64,000 nucleotides of DNA from the NCBI GenBank assembly GCA_013399895.1, contig VXBA01002661.1, positions 1 to 64,000 of the forward strand, in the 5' to 3' direction. Made by a program: the position numbers and the translations under genes. The first letter of the stretch is position 1; every line of letters starts with the position of its first letter. This stretch comes from Serilophus lunatus (taxonomy: Eukaryota; Chordata; Aves; Passeriformes; Eurylaimidae). Shown piece after piece: positions 59,476 to 64,000 of this stretch. The notes beneath the pieces are model-generated. The model saw nothing but the letters and a program-made list of their open reading frames with translations, had not been told where the DNA came from and searched no databases.

Positions 59476-62400
59476 CTGTACACCTTGTCCAACTGACTGA
59501 AATATTTAAACTGCTTCAGAAATCATTAGTTAATTACCCTGGTCTAAAATGTTGTACTTATTGACAGGCATTTGATGTGTTTTTTCACATACCCCTACTA
59601 TAGTATTGCTGTCCTGACCAACATTTGTCTTGATGGTTTACCCTAGGGGATTTTTTCCACCTTTTTCTTTCTAAGATTGCTGGTCAGAATTTGTGGTGCT
59701 TCTATCATGTCTTAGGAAATTAAATAAGTAATAGTTTCCTTTAGACCAAGACACAGGCATAGTCAAGTCACTAAGACTGCAAGCAGAGTTCATGTATACA
59801 ACACCATGGAGTCCCTGACCTTGCACATATCTTACACAATCCTATCAGGTAACTTTTGAGAGGTTCCCTTCAAAGTTAAGAAGAAAATAAGCAGAAAACT
59901 AAACCAAATTATGTGAGCTCAGCATAGCTGCATCCTCTTAACTGCACAGTATGTGTCACATGGTGCCTTGAGGGAGATTTTAATAATATTGTCATTTGAT
60001 TCCCGTTTTAGATGCTTTACATTTCCAAGTATTTGGCTAACCATTCAGCCTGATGTAAGACAGGAGAACTTCATCACATGGAGAGCAGATACCTAAGCAA
60101 ACAAACCCTTCCCATGCTCTGAAATAGCCCCTCTGTCAGTAATGTTGAATAGTCAGCAAAAGCCAGGTGTGAATGATGTCATGTCCTCTAAGAAGTAGAG
60201 GGGAGCAGATGGAAGTAAGTCCTTTGCAAATTCTGCAGCAGGAGCTGGGAGATATCTTTAATCGAGGGATCCTTCTGCTCTCTTCCTCCTTTACTTTTCT
60301 CCATCATCAATATGGAATTATAAAACATAGGGAAAACATTACAGAAAATTAGCTATTCAAAGACCAGGATGATCTCAAGTTCTAAAGTCTTCTACATGGA
60401 GATTGAGCAAGTATGACAAGTCAGTCCTGAAGTAAACTAATAGATAATCAGATTTTGCTAAGGCAGGCTGTGAGACAGGTCACTGCCATGCTCTTTAAAT
60501 GCTAAGCAAAGTCTGTAAAAGCTGCAATGTTTTCTATTGAGACGACATTAAGTAAAATTAAAAATGCAGACAATAGACAACTTAAAAAGGAAAGCCTTCT
60601 GTGAAGACACACAATTAGAGATCAAAAATGGAAACTGTTACACTGCTGGTCTGAGACAGCAAAGGGAAGATATATGTTTCTTTTAGATTGAATTGCTGTG
60701 AAAGCTGTGAACTGATAAAATTCCTTATGAGATATTAAATTATTGCCTAGGTCAAAAAGAGATCATATTTGGTTTTTTTTACTGTCAAGACCTGAAGGCT
60801 TTTGGATTCCTTGTGAACAGGGGTTAATGACATAATTTCATTTAAATTGCTTAGGTTGTTTAGTGACTACCAACTCAATCTGCTTCTCTTTGTAGTGTTT
60901 CTCTGCTTCTTACACTATGAAATAGAGGGGGAAAAAAGTATCTTGGTAGGTGAACACTTTGAAATATCAATCATTGTGAACCCTTAATGTGTTCTTCACC
61001 TAGCTGTCAGGAGTATAAAACCATGACTGGATGTAAAATGGCTATTTTAGTTTCTTTACAAATATTGAAATTGCATGGTGTAAACTAAACAAATAGCTTC
61101 ACAGATTCCTTCAGCTTGTGTGATTCTGAAACTCCCTATGACTTGTTCTAGTGCCTTTTCTGTATGTGATCTGCTCCTACTAAGTGAACAGCTAAAGGAG
61201 GCACCCCTGTTCCTTCCAGCTAAGTCTGTCATTAGGATTTTGTGGTGATAAATTTAAGACATCCCAAGCTTTAATCAACATTCCATTTTTAATCCCTTCA
61301 ACTAAATACCCCAAGCGTTAAACACCATTTCAAACAATCATATGCTAGCCACTAAACTGTTCTTGAAAGCTGAATTACAGTATTTGCTTTTGCAAATGCA
61401 ACCAAATTAAATTTTATGGTGACAATAGCTAACATTTTATCTTTTTTAAAGCCTGTTCACAGCAGTCATTCCTATCTAAAGTTTTGCTTCTAAAAAGTGA
61501 AAATGCTTGCAAAAGACTTGAAAGCACAATCCTAACAACACACTCAACAAAATACTGCTTATGGATTTTAATTTTTTTTTATTCATATGAGATATTTTTG
61601 CCGTTCCTCACCTTATTTTTTTCTTTAAGCTAGAAAATGTAGGCATATATTTGAAAGTATTTTTTTCCAAGAACTATTTTGAGGTGTAAATATAAATTGT
61701 TTCCTTTACAGCCATTGTACATTAAAGTAAATTCTACTGCATTTGAAAACGTCAGCTTTATTTTGTTCTGGTATTCAGAATTCTCTCTTTTCCACCAATA
61801 TTATATAAAGTTCCTCTGGGAAGATAATGTGTATGATTGCAGCCCTGCCTTGTTAAAATCCACAGCTTTTTATGCAGTCATGTTTTCATCCATGAATTAT
61901 GCATGAGAAAGTATCTCATTACATTTCATTTTCTTTACAGCAGCATCCCCTTTTCTCGACATGCTCAGATTCCCATCAACCGAGCTCTACTCACCCTGCA
62001 GCTTGGCTCCATCTTGATGCCTTCATAGCATTTCAGACAAAATGGGTGTGTTTAACTTGTCACCTCAAGCCTGGAATAAATTATTCACCAGAGCTTTGCA
62101 CAGATTTGTGAGATAACCAGCCTGAACTCGGGGAAACTTCACAGGTTCGACGGTGTATGTTGTATTTGACAGCAACATTAATGGCAATTTCCCCTTATAC
62201 TAGCTTCACACAGAAGGGTGGGGTTTTTTGTTGGTTTTGTGTTTATCTTTTTTTAAAGGGTCCTAATGACAACATTCAGTTTTATTTAAATTTAGTTTCT
62301 AAGGCTTGAGCTACATATTTTTTATTTTTAGCATATCTCTCAAATGCCACTAAATACACACTGTTCATAATTCCAAAGTGAAATGAGCAGAAAATCTCTT

Positions 62401-62938
62401 TGAATTGTTACAGGTGCCCGGAAAACCCTCCAAGAGTAAATGTATATTTAAAATGAACAATTTAACTAGTGGGGCCCTCCTCCTTCACTTTGAACCAAGA
62501 AGGTTGTTCTTTATTTCAAAAAACTCATGATAGAAGAAGGGGATACCTGAACTGTGAAATCTGCAAAACCAGGGCGTTTTGGTTTTGGCATGTCAGAAGA
62601 CAATAGCCATGGCTGACTTCCATGTGTAGCCATGAGACGCCCTCAGATTATTTCTGTAAACTCTCTTTAGTCATAGAATGTGATGGTAAAACTCAAAGTA
62701 AAAGCTCCAGACACTCCTCCTATCCTCCTCTCCAGACACTACTTGGTCCCCTGAGGAAGACAGCATGCTGAGGTCATTGTCTAACACTTTGTAAAACATT
62801 GAGGAGTTAAATACAAATAAAGCTGAAAGGAAGTGAGGGTCAAGCCGCTGAGATACAAAGACACTTGAATTAAAAACACAGTTTCCTTAGGTTTCAAGTA
62901 TTTTAGAACATTTCATAAGGCACATTCAACTCAGCAGC

Positions 62939-63540
62939 GTGTTCTGTAACCTTTATAGTGGAGGTTTGTGCTTTAATAGAGTACAAAACAAACGCACGTT
63001 TTGGCTACAAGGCTTCAGATGGCCCCTTGGTCAGGGACAGTTGCAGCACTGTCTGTGCCACATCCTGGTCAAGTGGAGTTGCACTGATGGTGCTTTACAA
63101 GATGGTCTGGAAGTAGACAATCCTGCTCACCTCTGGTGGGATCAGAGTGCTAGGTCAGAGGTCCCTGTGCCTGCTTCGTGTGGTTGTCTGGTTTTGAGGG
63201 ATGGAGGCAGCCCCTTCTGGGAACAAATCAGGCAAAGTGGGACAAAAATAGGGAGGGCAATGCTGTGGCAGTCCCTGAGGCAAGAAAGGACCATCACCCA
63301 CAGGTGGACCTCCTGCTCACCCAAAATGGTTCCAACAGCTTATTACAGTGCTTCGCAGTTAAAGCAAGGGCACAATGTGCGTCTGTGTCCCCATTCCATC
63401 CCAGTCTCTTTACAGCTGCATTGCAGCCTGTAGTACTGTGGCACTGGGATCTGGATACCTACCACTGTTGTCTTAGAAGAAGGGGCAGTCTTAAGGAGTT
63501 CTCAACAAGGAAGATGACTCTATACAGGGACTTTTGCTAA
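62939..63540 (+). other. GC-richer patch with overlapping 164- and 120-codon open frames, unrecognised
   Basis: Two overlapping plus-strand frames (62939-63433 and 63178-63540) and a minus-strand frame lie in a block clearly richer in GC than its neighbours. The 164-codon frame is rich in Cys, Trp, Leu and Gly, and shows no signal peptide, membrane segment or domain I recognise. No obvious TATA box, splice pair or LTR ends accompany it. It could be a decayed repeat, an exon of an unannotated transcript, or fortuitous. Confidence 0.2.
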
Positions 63541-64000
63541 TATATTTCTTACTTTTTGTAACAGCAGGGTTAAAATAATTGAGGATTCATCAGAGGCAGG
63601 GCAAAACAAATCACTTCTTCCTAACATTGCCTAGAGAAGTTGAATTTTTCAGGGATTTAGTCACATTACATGCATACCCATAACATTCCATGTTACATAT
63701 GAACTACCTTGACCATAGTACTAGATGCAACAGGATAAAGAAATTTTTTGAGTTGACTATTGCAGAAAAATAATCTTAATTACAGATGAATTTTAAGTAC
63801 AAACCCCAAATATTTCAAATATATGTAGTAAGTAAAGACTGTTCAAAGGTCTTTCAAAAGAAATATGACTGAGTAAAAATTATTTTTAATTATAGAGAAA
63901 AATGCCATTTTTAGTTTCATAGTCCTCATTAAATGGTATATTCACATCATAATGTCTAGAATTTTTCCTATGCAACTTCCAGTTCAGCTAATTAGTATCA

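Larger units (their letters stand above)
56871..64000. other. AT-rich non-coding stretch with two features of note
   Basis: No gene is recognised. A 109-codon minus frame at 58169-58498 and the open frames at 62939-63540 are the longest here and match nothing I know. A MIR-like relic is at 59320-59475. The GC-richer block at about 62930-63540 stands out from its surroundings. Confidence 0.5.

Noticed and set aside
62140..62160. GGTTCGACGG, resembling a tRNA T-loop box B
   Set aside because: No matching box A, acceptor stem or cloverleaf could be built around it.
1..64000. CRISPR arrays, operons or bacterial mobile elements
   Set aside because: No regularly spaced direct repeats, ribosome-binding-site-led gene rows or insertion sequences; repeat content is vertebrate.

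Overview
The window looks like a gene-poor stretch of a bird nuclear chromosome. It is AT-rich and I can support no host protein-coding gene, tRNA or rRNA in it. The bird assignment rests on its repeats: CR1 LINEs, including a nearly complete copy whose 3' end carries the short ATTCTGTGA-type tail; long ERV LTRs whose layout resembles LTR families common in passerine and other neoavian birds (family match from memory); and very old MIR/CORE-SINE-like and CR1/L3-like relics. No Alu, L1 or B-type SINE was seen. The longest open reading frames lie inside repeats or in isolated GC-richer patches, and most look fortuitous.

Layout. 1-1 kb: a short antisense CR1 3' end fused to the last 300 bp of an ERV LTR. 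1-12.1 kb: AT-rich non-coding DNA with a perfect 17-bp hairpin, an (AAAAC)n array, a possible minus-strand LTR near 4.5-4.9 kb and a purine tract near 8.05 kb. 12.1-13.1 kb: a complete solo LTR on the minus strand with a degenerate 5-bp target duplication. 13.1-19.4 kb: featureless AT-rich DNA. 19.4-20.9 kb: a 1.5-kb, GC-rich, CpG-containing solo LTR with an exact 4-bp target duplication (AGGT). Its 3' end belongs to the same family as the fragment at 0.65-0.95 kb. 20.9-28.2 kb: AT-rich DNA with a MIR-like relic near 24.1 kb. 28.2-28.8 kb: another solo LTR on the minus strand. About 30.0-33.6 kb: a nearly full-length but decayed CR1 with remnants of both ORF1 (SGNH-esterase type) and ORF2 (endonuclease plus reverse transcriptase). 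33.6-52.3 kb: about 19 kb of AT-rich DNA with only simple repeats and one assembly gap. 52.3-52.8 kb: an ancient CR1/L3-like 3' end. 53.5-56.9 kb: an antisense CR1 interrupted by two later LTR insertions and missing its 3' third. 56.9-64 kb: AT-rich DNA with a MIR-like relic and an unexplained GC-richer 164-codon ORF near 63 kb.

Nothing here forms a functional pathway. The CR1 proteins would have worked together in retrotransposition, but both copies carry stops and frameshifts and have lost catalytic residues of the reverse transcriptase. The most informative signals are the history of nested insertions, the long CpG-bearing LTR with a large antisense ORF, and a promoter module (GGGATATTCCAT, 6 bp, TGACRTCA) kept with identical spacing in two LTRs on opposite strands. 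I did not find a convincing new biological system.
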